DNA from: Pseudomonas sp. MIACH
GTDB lineage: Bacteria > Pseudomonadota > Gammaproteobacteria > Pseudomonadales > Pseudomonadaceae
NCBI RefSeq assembly: GCF_001269925.1
Contig: NZ_LHVO01000029.1
Span: 1-64,000, forward strand
Direction: 5' to 3'
Length of the DNA stretch: 64,000 bases
The notes under the pieces are model-generated. The model saw nothing but the letters and a program-made list of their open reading frames with translations, searched no databases and was not told the origin of the DNA. Made by a program: the position numbers and the translations under genes. Below, in pieces: positions 18,266 through 26,066 of the stretch; positions within the stretch are counted from its first letter, which is position 1, and every line of letters starts with the position of its first letter.

Positions 18266-19159
18266 ATGAACGTATTCATTACCGGCGCAGCCGGTTTTAT
18301 CGGCGGCTCCATCGCCACTGGCCTGGTCAAGGCCGGGCACACGGTTACCGGCCTGGTACGCAGCGCCGAGCAAGCGGCTGAAATGACCGCCCTGGGCATC
18401 GACCCGGTGATCGGCAGCCTCGACGATGCTGCTGTGTTGACCGAGCAAGCGCAGAAAGCCGATGCGGTGATCAATGCCGCGAGCAGCGACCATCGTGTCG
18501 CGGTGGAAACCCTGCTGGCCGCGCTGAAAGGCTCGAACAAGCCATTCCTGCACACCAGCGGTTCGAGCATCGTAGGGGATGCCTCGGGCGGTAGAGCCAG
18601 CGATGTCATCTACTTCGAAGACAGCCTGCCGGAGCCGACCGTCGACAAGGCTGCGCGCGTGGCCATCGACAACCTGATCCTGGCAGCGGCCAAAGACGGG
18701 GTGAATTCGGCGGTGATCTGCAACACCCTGATCTACGGCCACAGCCTGGGTGTGAAGCGCGACAGCGTGCAACTGCCGCGCCTGCTCAAACAGGCACGCA
18801 AGAGCGGCGTGGTGCGCCATGTCGGCACTGGGCAGAACATCTGGTCCAACGTGCACATTGAAGACGTGGTGGCGCTGTACCTGCTGGCATTGACCAGGAA
18901 CGTGCCGGGCACTTTCTACTTTGTGGAGAGCGGCGAGGCCTCGTTTATCGACATGACCACGGCGATCGCCCAGGCCCTGAACCTGGGCCAGCCACAGGAT
19001 TGGCCATTGGCCGAGGCTGAAGCCGAGTGGGGCTATGAAATGGCCAACTATGGCCTGGGCTCCAACAGCCGCGTGCGCGGCAAGCATGCCCGCGAGTTGC
19101 TGGGCTGGGCGCCGAAGCGTACGTCGGTGGTGGAGTGGATTCGCGACGAGATGGTGTGA
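18266..19159 (+). CDS. NAD-dependent epimerase/dehydratase-like SDR
   Basis: This is a 297-residue extended short-chain dehydrogenase. The Rossmann motif GAAGFIGGS is at residues 7-15. LIYGHSLGVKRDSVQLPRL near residues 156-174 stands where a catalytic YxxxK would be expected, and that motif is not obvious. ATG 18266 is chosen because CAGGAG lies 8 bases upstream, although the frame is open further. It follows the LysR gene by about 100 bp. Substrate unknown; reductive detoxification near mdaB is possible. Confidence 0.82.
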   Translation: MNVFITGAAGFIGGSIATGLVKAGHTVTGLVRSAEQAAEMTALGIDPVIGSLDDAAVLTEQAQKADAVINAASSDHRVAVETLLAALKGSNKPFLHTSGSSIVGDASGGRASDVIYFEDSLPEPTVDKAARVAIDNLILAAAKDGVNSAVICNTLIYGHSLGVKRDSVQLPRLLKQARKSGVVRHVGTGQNIWSNVHIEDVVALYLLALTRNVPGTFYFVESGEASFIDMTTAIAQALNLGQPQDWPLAEAEAEWGYEMANYGLGSNSRVRGKHARELLGWAPKRTSVVEWIRDEMV

Positions 19160-19250
19160 TGTTCGCTTGAAACCCAATTGGGGCCACTCGATCTTTCAGA
19201 CTGGCCCCACCGAGCTCAATTCCGTACCATTCCCCGCCTTATCCCCCGCA

Positions 19251-20711
19251 ATGCCCTGGTACCTCATGAACCTCACCCGTCTGCGCGCCGATGCCCTGGC
19301 CGGCCTCACCACGTCCTTTGCGTTGCTGCCCGAATGCATCGCCTTTGCCCTGGTGGCCCACCTCAACCCGCTGATGGGGCTCTACGGCGCCTTTATCATC
19401 TGTACCCTCACGGCCCTGTTCGGCGGCCGGCCGGGCATGGTGTCCGGTGCGGCAGGCTCGATGGCGGTGGTGATCGTCGCGCTGGTGGTGCAGCACGGCG
19501 TGGAATACCTGCTGGCCACGGTGCTGCTGGGCGGGCTGATCATGGTCGCGTTCGGCGTGTTGCGCCTGGGCAAGCTGGTGCGCATGGTGCCGCACCCGGT
19601 GATGCTGGGGTTCGTCAACGGCCTGGCGATCATCATTGCCCTGGCCCAGTTGGAACATTTCAAGAACGGTGAACGCTGGCTCAGCGGTACGCCGTTGTAC
19701 GTGATGACCGGCCTGGTGCTGGTGACCATGGCCATCGTCTACCTGCTACCGCGCATCACCCGTGCGGTGCCGCCCGCGTTGGTGGCGATCCTTGGCGTTG
19801 GCCTGGCCGTGTACCTGCTCGGCCTGCCGACGCGCACCCTTGGCGACATGGCCCACATCGCCGGGGGCCTGCCGACCTTCGCGCTGCCGCAGATCCCCTG
19901 GACCCTGGAAACCCTCGGCATCATCGCCCCTTATGCGTTCCTGATGGCCATGGTCGGCCTGCTGGAAACCCTGCTGACCCTGAACCTCACCGACGAAATC
20001 ACCGAGACCCGTGGCTACCCTGACCGCGAGAGCGTGGCCCTGGGCGCGGCGAATATGCTCTCGGGCCTGTTCGGCGGCATGGGCGGTTGCGCGATGATCG
20101 GGCAAACCGTGATTAACCTCAGCTCCGGCGGGCGCGGGCGTTTCTCCGGGGTGTTCGCCGGGGTGATGATCCTGCTGTTTATTTTGTTTCTGTCACCGCT
20201 GATCGAGCGGATTCCGCTGGCGGCGCTGGTCGGGGTGATGTTTGTGGTGTCGCAGCAGACCTTCGCCTGGGCGTCCTTGCGGGTGATCAACAAGGTGCCG
20301 CTCAATGATGTGCTGGTGATTATCGCGGTGACGGTGATCACGGTGTTCACCGATCTGGCCACTGCCGTGCTGTGCGGTATCGTGATCGCGGCGTTGAACT
20401 TTGCCTGGCAACAGGCCCGTGAGCTGTATGCCGATGCGCATCTGGAAGCGGACGGCAGCAAGCTCTATCGCGTGCACGGGACATTGTTTTTTGCCTCGAC
20501 TACGCCTTTCCTGAACCAGTTCGACCCGGCCAACGACCCGGCCCACGTGACGCTGGATTGCCGTCACCTGAGCTTTGTCGACTACTCGGCGATTGCCGCG
20601 CTGATGACCCTGCGCGAGCGCTACAGCAAGGCCGGCAAGCATCTGCGCGTGCTGCATTTGTCTGAGCGCTGCAAGAAGTTGCTCAAGCGCGCCAAGGTTC
20701 ACCACGACTGA
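19251..20711 (+). CDS. SulP-family anion transporter with STAS domain
   Basis: This is a protein of about 486 residues. The N-terminal part has some 10-12 membrane segments (GLTTSFALLPECIAFALVAH, then FGGRPGMVSGAAGSMAVV), typical of SulP/SLC26 carriers. The last 100 residues form a cytoplasmic STAS domain (VTLDCRHLSFVDYSAIAALM). SulP carriers move sulfate, bicarbonate or dicarboxylates. Start 19251 or 19266 is uncertain because neither has a good ribosome-binding site. It ends 3 bp from the convergent LprI-like gene. Confidence 0.86.
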   Translation: MPWYLMNLTRLRADALAGLTTSFALLPECIAFALVAHLNPLMGLYGAFIICTLTALFGGRPGMVSGAAGSMAVVIVALVVQHGVEYLLATVLLGGLIMVAFGVLRLGKLVRMVPHPVMLGFVNGLAIIIALAQLEHFKNGERWLSGTPLYVMTGLVLVTMAIVYLLPRITRAVPPALVAILGVGLAVYLLGLPTRTLGDMAHIAGGLPTFALPQIPWTLETLGIIAPYAFLMAMVGLLETLLTLNLTDEITETRGYPDRESVALGAANMLSGLFGGMGGCAMIGQTVINLSSGGRGRFSGVFAGVMILLFILFLSPLIERIPLAALVGVMFVVSQQTFAWASLRVINKVPLNDVLVIIAVTVITVFTDLATAVLCGIVIAALNFAWQQARELYADAHLEADGSKLYRVHGTLFFASTTPFLNQFDPANDPAHVTLDCRHLSFVDYSAIAALMTLRERYSKAGKHLRVLHLSERCKKLLKRAKVHHD

Positions 20712-20714
20712 TTT

Positions 20715-21095
20715 TTACGGCCCGACCAGGTCTTCCAATTCCTGGGCGCGGGTCTGGGTCATGTCCAGCACGCAGCCGGAACCGTTGACCTGGTCGATGG
20801 TGCCGCCGGTGGCGGAGCCGGCGAAGGCGCAATTGGCGTCACGGTATTTGATCCACAGGCGCTGCAGGTCCTGCAGTTGCTGTTTGCGTGTGCCTTCCTG
20901 GGCGGCGAGGGCGGTCTTGTAGGCTTTGTTCAGGCGCGTGTCTTGCACCTTGGTCTCCTTGACGTTGCAGCTGACCATGTCGGCGGTGGTATTGGCGCCG
21001 TCCATGCATTTTTTCAGCGCCGCGTTGTCAGCAGCGGCGGCAGTGCCGCACACGGCGAGAAGCAGGGCGCCGGCGGCGAGTGTGGTGCGAATCAT
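20715..21095 (-). CDS. Secreted LprI-like (DUF1311) protein
   Basis: This 126-residue protein has a clear signal peptide, MIRTTLAAGALLLAVCGTAAAA, cut after about residue 21. The mature part is an LprI N-terminal-type domain (DUF1311) with cysteines in KKCMDG, VSCNVKE, DANCAF and GSGCVLD, probably two disulfides. LprI of mycobacteria inhibits lysozyme. Most family members are uncharacterised, so only an envelope or periplasmic location is safe. Monocistronic. Confidence 0.82.
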   Translation of the reverse strand: MIRTTLAAGALLLAVCGTAAAADNAALKKCMDGANTTADMVSCNVKETKVQDTRLNKAYKTALAAQEGTRKQQLQDLQRLWIKYRDANCAFAGSATGGTIDQVNGSGCVLDMTQTRAQELEDLVGP

Positions 21096-21250
21096 GGGCT
21101 CGATTTCCTGGCAGCAGTGGATGTGCATTCTATGACTCAAGGGTATTCGTTGAGTTTCCAGCCTTCTCTGATCTTCATGTAAGAACACCCCCCGAATTTT
21201 CATGCGCGGCCCTTGGGCATGCCCCGACGCGACAGCGCTTATCTGTGGGC

Positions 21251-21263
21251 GAAAATTACTTTC
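21251..21263. promoter_or_regulatory. Candidate RpiR-type operator
   Basis: GAAAATTACTTTC is an inverted GAAA-N5-TTTC repeat about 80 bp upstream of the GntP permease gene. Several RpiR-family regulators bind GAAA...TTTC palindromes, and an RpiR gene is the second gene of this unit. Confidence 0.35.
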
Positions 21264-21343
21264 ATGCAGTTTGAAAATACTCCTCGGTAATGATTTATGA
21301 GTTTCACAACCAATTCGACGTGACCCTTTCCGAGGAGTACCGC

Positions 21344-22693
21344 ATGGCCGCATCACCGGGCTTCGGGCTGTTGGCATACGCTGCCATCGCCATCATTGCT
21401 TTGATCGTGCTGATCGCACGTTACCGACTCAACCCGTTTATCGTCATCACCCTGGTGTCCATCGGCCTGGCGCTGATGGCCGGGATGCCGGCAGACACCA
21501 TCATGGGTTCCTACGAGGCGGGCGTCGGCAAAACCCTGGGGCATATCGCCCTGGTCGTGGCGCTGGGCACCATGCTCGGCAAGATGATGGCCGAGTCCGG
21601 TGGCGCCGAGCAGGTCGCGCGCACGCTGATCAACCGTTTCGGCGAACGGAATGCCCATTGGGCCATGGTGTGCATCGCATTCCTGGTGGGGCTGCCGTTG
21701 TTCTTCGAGGTCGGTTTTGTGTTGCTGGTGCCGATCGCCTTTACCGTGGCGCGGCGTGTGGGGGTATCGATCCTGATGGTCGGCCTGCCGATGGTCGCCG
21801 GCCTGTCGGTGGTGCATGCGTTGGTGCCGCCACACCCGGCGGCGATGATGGCCGTGCTGGCGTATAACGCGTCGGTGGGGCAGACCGTGCTCTATGCGAT
21901 CCTCATCGGTATCCCGACGGCGATCATCGCCGGCCCGCTGTACGCCAAATTCATCGTGCCGCGCATTCACCTGCCGGCGGAAAACCCGCTGGAACGTCAG
22001 TTTATCGAGCGTGAACCTCGCGAGCGTTTGCCGAGTTTTGCCCTGACCATGGGCACTATCCTGTTGCCGGTGGTGCTGATGATGATCGGTGGCTGGGCCA
22101 ACGTGATCTCCACCCCGGGCACCGGCTTCAACCAGTTCCTGCTGTTTATCGGCAACTCGGTGATCGCGCTGCTGGTGGCGACCCTGGTGAGTTTCTGGAC
22201 CTTGGGCCTGGCGCAGGGCTTCAACCGCGAGTCGATCCTCCGGTTCACCAATGAATGCCTGGCGCCCACTGCGAGCATCACCTTACTGGTGGGTGCGGGT
22301 GGCGGTTTGAACCGGATATTGGTGGACGCTGGCGTTACCAATGAAATTCTCGGCCTGGCCCATGCCTTCCACTTGTCGCCGCTGGTGATGGGCTGGCTGT
22401 TCGCGGCGTTGATGCGGATTGCGACGGGCTCTGCCACGGTCGCCATGACCACGGCATCCGGGGTTGTGGCGCCTGTCGCCCTGGGCCTGGGTTATCCACA
22501 CCCGGAATTGCTGGTGCTGGCGACTGGCGCGGGTTCGGTGATCTTTTCCCACGTCAACGACGGCGGCTTCTGGCTGATCAAGGAATACTTCAATATGACG
22601 GTGATCCAGACCTTCAAGACCTGGACCGTATTGGAGACCCTGATCTCTGTGGTTGCCTTCGGTCTGACTTACGGTCTGTCCTGCATTTTGTAA
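21344..22693 (+). CDS. GntP-family permease (gluconate/D-serine type)
   Basis: This 449-residue inner-membrane protein has about 12 membrane segments and conserved GntP signatures GTMLGKMMAESGGAEQVA and VVHALVPPHPAAM. ATG 21344 has CGAGGAG upstream, while the longer open frame does not. Family members carry gluconate, fructuronate or D-serine with protons. The neighbours are an RpiR regulator and an N-acyl-D-amino-acid deacylase, which favours a D-amino acid or its N-acyl derivative. The three genes are closely spaced and probably one operon. Confidence 0.88.
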   Translation: MAASPGFGLLAYAAIAIIALIVLIARYRLNPFIVITLVSIGLALMAGMPADTIMGSYEAGVGKTLGHIALVVALGTMLGKMMAESGGAEQVARTLINRFGERNAHWAMVCIAFLVGLPLFFEVGFVLLVPIAFTVARRVGVSILMVGLPMVAGLSVVHALVPPHPAAMMAVLAYNASVGQTVLYAILIGIPTAIIAGPLYAKFIVPRIHLPAENPLERQFIEREPRERLPSFALTMGTILLPVVLMMIGGWANVISTPGTGFNQFLLFIGNSVIALLVATLVSFWTLGLAQGFNRESILRFTNECLAPTASITLLVGAGGGLNRILVDAGVTNEILGLAHAFHLSPLVMGWLFAALMRIATGSATVAMTTASGVVAPVALGLGYPHPELLVLATGAGSVIFSHVNDGGFWLIKEYFNMTVIQTFKTWTVLETLISVVAFGLTYGLSCIL

Positions 22694-22705
22694 CCCGGAG
22701 CCCCC

Positions 22706-23566
22706 ATGGACATCCTCTACCAGATCCGCGCCCGCCAGGATTCCTTCAGCGCCGGCGAAGGGCGTATCGCGAAGCTGATGCTGGAGGATGTGGGCTTTGC
22801 CGCCTCGGCCAGCCTGGAAGAGCTGTCCCAACGGGCCGAGGTCAGTACCGCGACCTTATCGCGGTTTGCCCGCAGTGTCGGTTGCCGGGACTTACGCGAT
22901 CTGCGCCTGCAATTGGCCCAGGCCAGCGGCGTCGGCAGCCGCTTCCTGGACCCCGCGGGGTTGCCTGAACAGTCGGCATTTCATCGGCAGATTCTCGGCG
23001 ATATCGAAGCGACGTTGCGCCAGCACTTGTCGGGTTTCAACCAGGCCAGCTTTGTCGATGCGGTCAACCTGCTGGGCAAGGCGCGGATGATCCACGCGTT
23101 CGGCATGGGCGGGCCGTCGAGCTTGTGCAGCGATGAATTGCAGGTGCGCCTGGTACGCCTGGGCTATCCGATTGCCGCCAGCCACGACCCGGTGATGATG
23201 CGCGTCACGGCTGCAACCCTGGGGCCGGAACACGCGTTGATCGTCTGCTCGCTCACTGGCCTCACCCCCGAGTTGCTTGATGTGGTGGCGCTGGCGCGCA
23301 ACTACGACGCGCGCATCGTCGCCATCACCCTGGCCGACTCGCCCCTGGCGCAGTTGGCGGATGTGCTGCTGCCGCTGCAACCGGCGGAAACCAGTTTTAT
23401 CTACAAACCCACGGCGGCGCGCTACGGCATGCTGCTGGCCATTGACCTGCTCGCCACCGAGTTGGCCCTGGCCCTGCCTGACGACAATCAGGAACGCCTG
23501 CGCCGGATCAAACTGGCCCTCGACGATTATCGCGGCGGCCCTGACAGCCTGCCGCTTGGAGATTGA
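22706..23566 (+). CDS. MurR/RpiR-family regulator
   Basis: This is a 286-residue regulator. The N-terminal helix-turn-helix domain (about 1-77) shows SLEELSQRAEVSTATLSRFAR. The C-terminal SIS domain (about 110-260) contains HAFGMGGPSSLCSDE and the phospho-sugar-like pocket ALIVCSLTGLTPEL. RpiR proteins usually repress adjacent catabolic genes until a sugar phosphate or related metabolite binds. It begins 12 bp after the permease and stops 1 bp before the deacylase start, so it is co-transcribed with both. Confidence 0.9.
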   Translation: MDILYQIRARQDSFSAGEGRIAKLMLEDVGFAASASLEELSQRAEVSTATLSRFARSVGCRDLRDLRLQLAQASGVGSRFLDPAGLPEQSAFHRQILGDIEATLRQHLSGFNQASFVDAVNLLGKARMIHAFGMGGPSSLCSDELQVRLVRLGYPIAASHDPVMMRVTAATLGPEHALIVCSLTGLTPELLDVVALARNYDARIVAITLADSPLAQLADVLLPLQPAETSFIYKPTAARYGMLLAIDLLATELALALPDDNQERLRRIKLALDDYRGGPDSLPLGD

Positions 23567-23567
23567 T

Positions 23568-25031
23568 ATGAAGTACGACACGCTGATTCGCCAGGCGCTG
23601 ATCATCGATGGCAGCAACACCCCGGGTTATGTCGCCGATGTGGGGTTGCGTGACGGGCGCATCGAGACGATCGGCGACTTGTCGACGGCGTGTGCCGAGC
23701 ATGAAATCGACGCGACAGGCCGGGTGCTGGCGCCGGGCTTTATCGATGTCCACACCCACGACGACACGGTGGTCATCCGCCAGCCGCAGATGCTGCCCAA
23801 GCTCAGCCAGGGTGTGACCACGGTGATTGTCGGCAACTGTGGCATCAGCGCCTCACCGGTGAGTTTGCGCAGCGATCCGCCGGACCCGATGAACTTGCTG
23901 GGCAGCGCGGCGGCGTTTGTTTATCCCCGTTTCAGCGATTACCGCAGCGCCGTTGAAAGCGCTCATCCAGCGGTGAACGTCGCGGCATTGATCGGCCACA
24001 CGGCGCTGCGCAGTAACCACATGGACGACCTGCATCGCACTGCCACACCGGCTGAAATCGCCGCCATGCGTGTGCAGTTGCACGAGAGTCTTGAGGCCGG
24101 CGCCCTCGGTTTATCCACAGGCCTGGCCTACGCCAGCGCGTTCAATGCCGAGACCGATGAGGTGCTGCAACTGAGTGAAGAACTCACGGCCTTCGGTGCG
24201 GTGTACACCACCCATTTGCGCAGCGAATTCGAACCGGTGCTGGAGGCGATGGACGAGGCTTTTCTGATCGGCCGGCACGTACAGGTACCGGTGATTATTT
24301 CCCACCTCAAATGTGCGGGAGCGGGGAACTGGGGGCGTAGTCCGCAGCTGTTGGCAGCGTTGGAGTCGGCGGCGAAAACCCATCCGGTAGGGTGTGATTG
24401 TTATCCCTATGCGGCCAGTTCTTCGACCCTGGACCTCAAGCAGGTGACCGACGCATTTCGCATCACGATTACCTGGTCGACGCCGCATCCGGAAGTGGGG
24501 GGGCGCGACTTGCAGGACATTGCCGGCGAATGGGACGTCTCGTTGATGGACGCCGCTCGTCGTCTACAGCCTGCGGGGGCGGTGTACTACGGGATGGATG
24601 AAGCGGATGTGCGACGCATCCTCGCGCATCCATTGTCGATGGTGGGGTCTGATGGGTTGCCCGAAGATCCGTTTCCACACCCACGCTTGTGGGGTGCGTT
24701 TCCACGGGTGCTGGGGCATTTCAGCCGGGACGTCGGGTTGTTCCCGTTGCATACCGCCGTGCACAAGATGACCGGCTTGTCGGCGGCGCGTTTTGGGTTA
24801 TCCAAGCGTGGTGAAATTCGTGAAGGGCATTGGGCCGACCTGGTGTTGTTCGACCCGTTGCGGGTGCGGGATGTAGCGGATTTCAATGAGCCACAGCGGG
24901 CAGCGCAAGGCATTGATGGCGTGTGGGTCAACGGCGTATTGAGTTACAGCGAGGGCCAGGCGAACGGTCAGCGACCGGGGCGATTCCTGGCGCGCAGTGG
25001 GGATTTGCGTGGTGGGTTTTCGACTCTATAG
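23568..25031 (+). CDS. N-acyl-D-amino-acid deacylase (D-aminoacylase)
   Basis: This 487-residue amidohydrolase-superfamily enzyme hydrolyses N-acyl-D-amino acids to free D-amino acids. The metal-binding motif GFIDVHTHDD is near residues 56-65. TTHLRSEFEPVLEAMDE and ISHLKCAG carry further metal and catalytic residues, and MVGSDGLPEDPFPHPR is the D-aminoacylase signature. The ATG is preceded by TGGAG and lies 1 bp after the regulator stop. With the GntP-like permease it makes a compact import-and-deacylate unit. Confidence 0.9.
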   Translation: MKYDTLIRQALIIDGSNTPGYVADVGLRDGRIETIGDLSTACAEHEIDATGRVLAPGFIDVHTHDDTVVIRQPQMLPKLSQGVTTVIVGNCGISASPVSLRSDPPDPMNLLGSAAAFVYPRFSDYRSAVESAHPAVNVAALIGHTALRSNHMDDLHRTATPAEIAAMRVQLHESLEAGALGLSTGLAYASAFNAETDEVLQLSEELTAFGAVYTTHLRSEFEPVLEAMDEAFLIGRHVQVPVIISHLKCAGAGNWGRSPQLLAALESAAKTHPVGCDCYPYAASSSTLDLKQVTDAFRITITWSTPHPEVGGRDLQDIAGEWDVSLMDAARRLQPAGAVYYGMDEADVRRILAHPLSMVGSDGLPEDPFPHPRLWGAFPRVLGHFSRDVGLFPLHTAVHKMTGLSAARFGLSKRGEIREGHWADLVLFDPLRVRDVADFNEPQRAAQGIDGVWVNGVLSYSEGQANGQRPGRFLARSGDLRGGFSTL

Positions 25032-25060
25032 TGGGCGCTTTCATACACGGAGCTATTGCC

Positions 25061-25429
25061 ATGCACTTAGGAAAAGTCACCCCCATCCTGCGGATTTTCG
25101 ATGAGACCAAGGCGCTGGAATTCTACGTCGACTTCCTGGGCTTCAAGGTCGACTGGCAGCATCGTTTCGAGGCGAATTTCCCGCTGTACCTGCAGGTGTC
25201 GCTGGGGGAGTGCGTGCTGCATTTGTCCGAGCACCATGGCGATGCTTCGCCGGGCGCGGCGGTGCGGATCCAGGCGCAGGGGGTGGATGCGTACCAGCAG
25301 CAGCTGGTGGGCAAGGATTACCGTTACGCCAAGCCTGGGGTTGAGGAAACGCCTTGGGGGTCGCGGGAGATGAGCATCAAGGATCCGTTTGGGAATCGCG
25401 TGGTGTTTGTTGAGGACGGCGAGGGCTGA
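25061..25429 (+). CDS. Glyoxalase/bleomycin-resistance (VOC) superfamily protein
   Basis: This 122-residue single VOC-fold protein starts MHLGKVTPILRIFDETKALE. The sequence EFYVDFLGFKVDW and the late GSREMSIKDPFGNRVVF match the bleomycin-resistance/glyoxalase group. The frame is open upstream, but GGAG lies before this ATG and the 5' extension would overlap the deacylase. It may be co-transcribed with the preceding unit (29-bp gap) and is followed by a strong terminator. Actual ligand unknown; drug binding should not be assumed. Confidence 0.82.
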   Translation: MHLGKVTPILRIFDETKALEFYVDFLGFKVDWQHRFEANFPLYLQVSLGECVLHLSEHHGDASPGAAVRIQAQGVDAYQQQLVGKDYRYAKPGVEETPWGSREMSIKDPFGNRVVFVEDGEG

Positions 25430-25448
25430 GAGGCAAATCGCAGGCAAT

Positions 25449-25477
25449 AAAAAACCGCCTTGGTAGGCGGTTTTTTT
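25449..25477 (+). terminator. Terminator after the VOC gene
   Basis: Stem AACCGCCT (25453-25460) and AGGCGGTT with loop TGGT, followed by seven T. The A-run before it would also allow minus-strand function. Confidence 0.88.
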
Positions 25478-25915
25478 GCAATCCCAGTTAGTGGCTGGGG
25501 TTGCATTCTTACAGGAAACGCTGACCCGCCCGAGGGATACTAATGCCGGTTATCGTCTCGCGCAAGGCTTGACGAGGGGCGTCACTTTTTATCTGTCGAC
25601 TTTATTTCTATTTAGAGTTGGTGGCAAAAAATTGCAACATATCAGTTGATCTTTCCAGCAGGTTTATCGTCGCCTGTCACACCTTTGATCTGGATGTTGA
25701 TTAGTATCACCCCCGTTCCAAGTATGTCGTTTTGTAGGTGGCTGGGTATGCGCGCGGAATTATGGACCGAACGCCACGGGCTAGTAATCCGTGCCGGATT
25801 CATGCGGGAGGAACCAAAGCCCGGCTGCCTCACAGGAAGCGTTGACCCGCATCCAAAGGCTCACGTGTTCCGGTAAGTGTGCTGGAGGTAAGGCCCAACT
25901 CACGGAGGGCCGAGT
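25478..25915. other. 438-bp leader region of the 32-codon gene
   Basis: No long gene is supportable here. The 19-mer ACAGGAAACGCTGACCCGC (25511-25529) recurs with two changes at 25832-25850. A 42-codon open frame (25748-25876, starting MRAELWTERHG) has a modest GGTGG upstream and could be a leader peptide, but I do not call it. GGCCC (25892-25896) pairs with GGGCC (25907-25911) just before the small gene, with CACGGAGG in the loop and stem. The length suggests a long 5' untranslated region or a separate small RNA. Confidence 0.4.
25892..25911 (+). promoter_or_regulatory. RsmA/CsrA-like hairpin covering the ribosome-binding site
   Basis: GGCCC-AACTCACGGA-GGGCC can fold into a 5-bp hairpin with ACGGA in its loop. 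CACGGAGG (25901-25908) matches the CANGGANG consensus of RsmA/RsmE/CsrA targets exactly and contains the Shine-Dalgarno sequence of the small gene at 25916. This predicts translational repression by Rsm proteins, relieved by RsmX/Y/Z RNAs. Confidence 0.5.
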
Positions 25916-26014
25916 ATGTCTAAGTTTGCACGACGTACGTGGAACCTCGTAGTGAATGCCGTACGTGTTTATCACGTGTGGACATTCCTGCGGGACAGCT
26001 TCGATGACCTGTAA
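25916..26014 (+). CDS. 32-residue small protein, function unknown
   Basis: A 33-codon frame encodes a product starting MSKFARRTWNLVVNAVRVYH and ending LRDSFDDL. GGAGGG lies 6-7 bases before the ATG, and a perfect 12-bp-stem terminator begins 15 bp after the stop, so it has the frame of a real gene. The peptide has a basic N-terminus, a central amphipathic or weakly hydrophobic helix rich in V, W and Y, and an acidic tail. That could suit membrane-surface association. I do not recognise a family. Confidence 0.65.
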   Translation: MSKFARRTWNLVVNAVRVYHVWTFLRDSFDDL

Positions 26015-26028
26015 GGTCTGAGAAGTGG

Positions 26029-26060
26029 AGCCGCTTCGGTTAATACCGAAGCGGCTTTTT
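26029..26060. terminator. Terminator of the small gene and the chemoreceptor gene
   Basis: A perfect 12-bp stem, AGCCGCTTCGGT (26029-26040) and ACCGAAGCGGCT (26046-26057), has a 5-base loop and then a T-run. It lies between convergent genes and ends 7 bp before the chemoreceptor stop codon. Confidence 0.9.
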
Positions 26061-26066
26061 GGTTTC

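Noticed and set aside
25748..25876. 42-codon frame upstream of the 32-residue gene as a second small gene
   Set aside because: Weak ribosome-binding site, no hydrophobic or domain signal, and it contains the duplicated 19-mer; kept only as a possible leader peptide.
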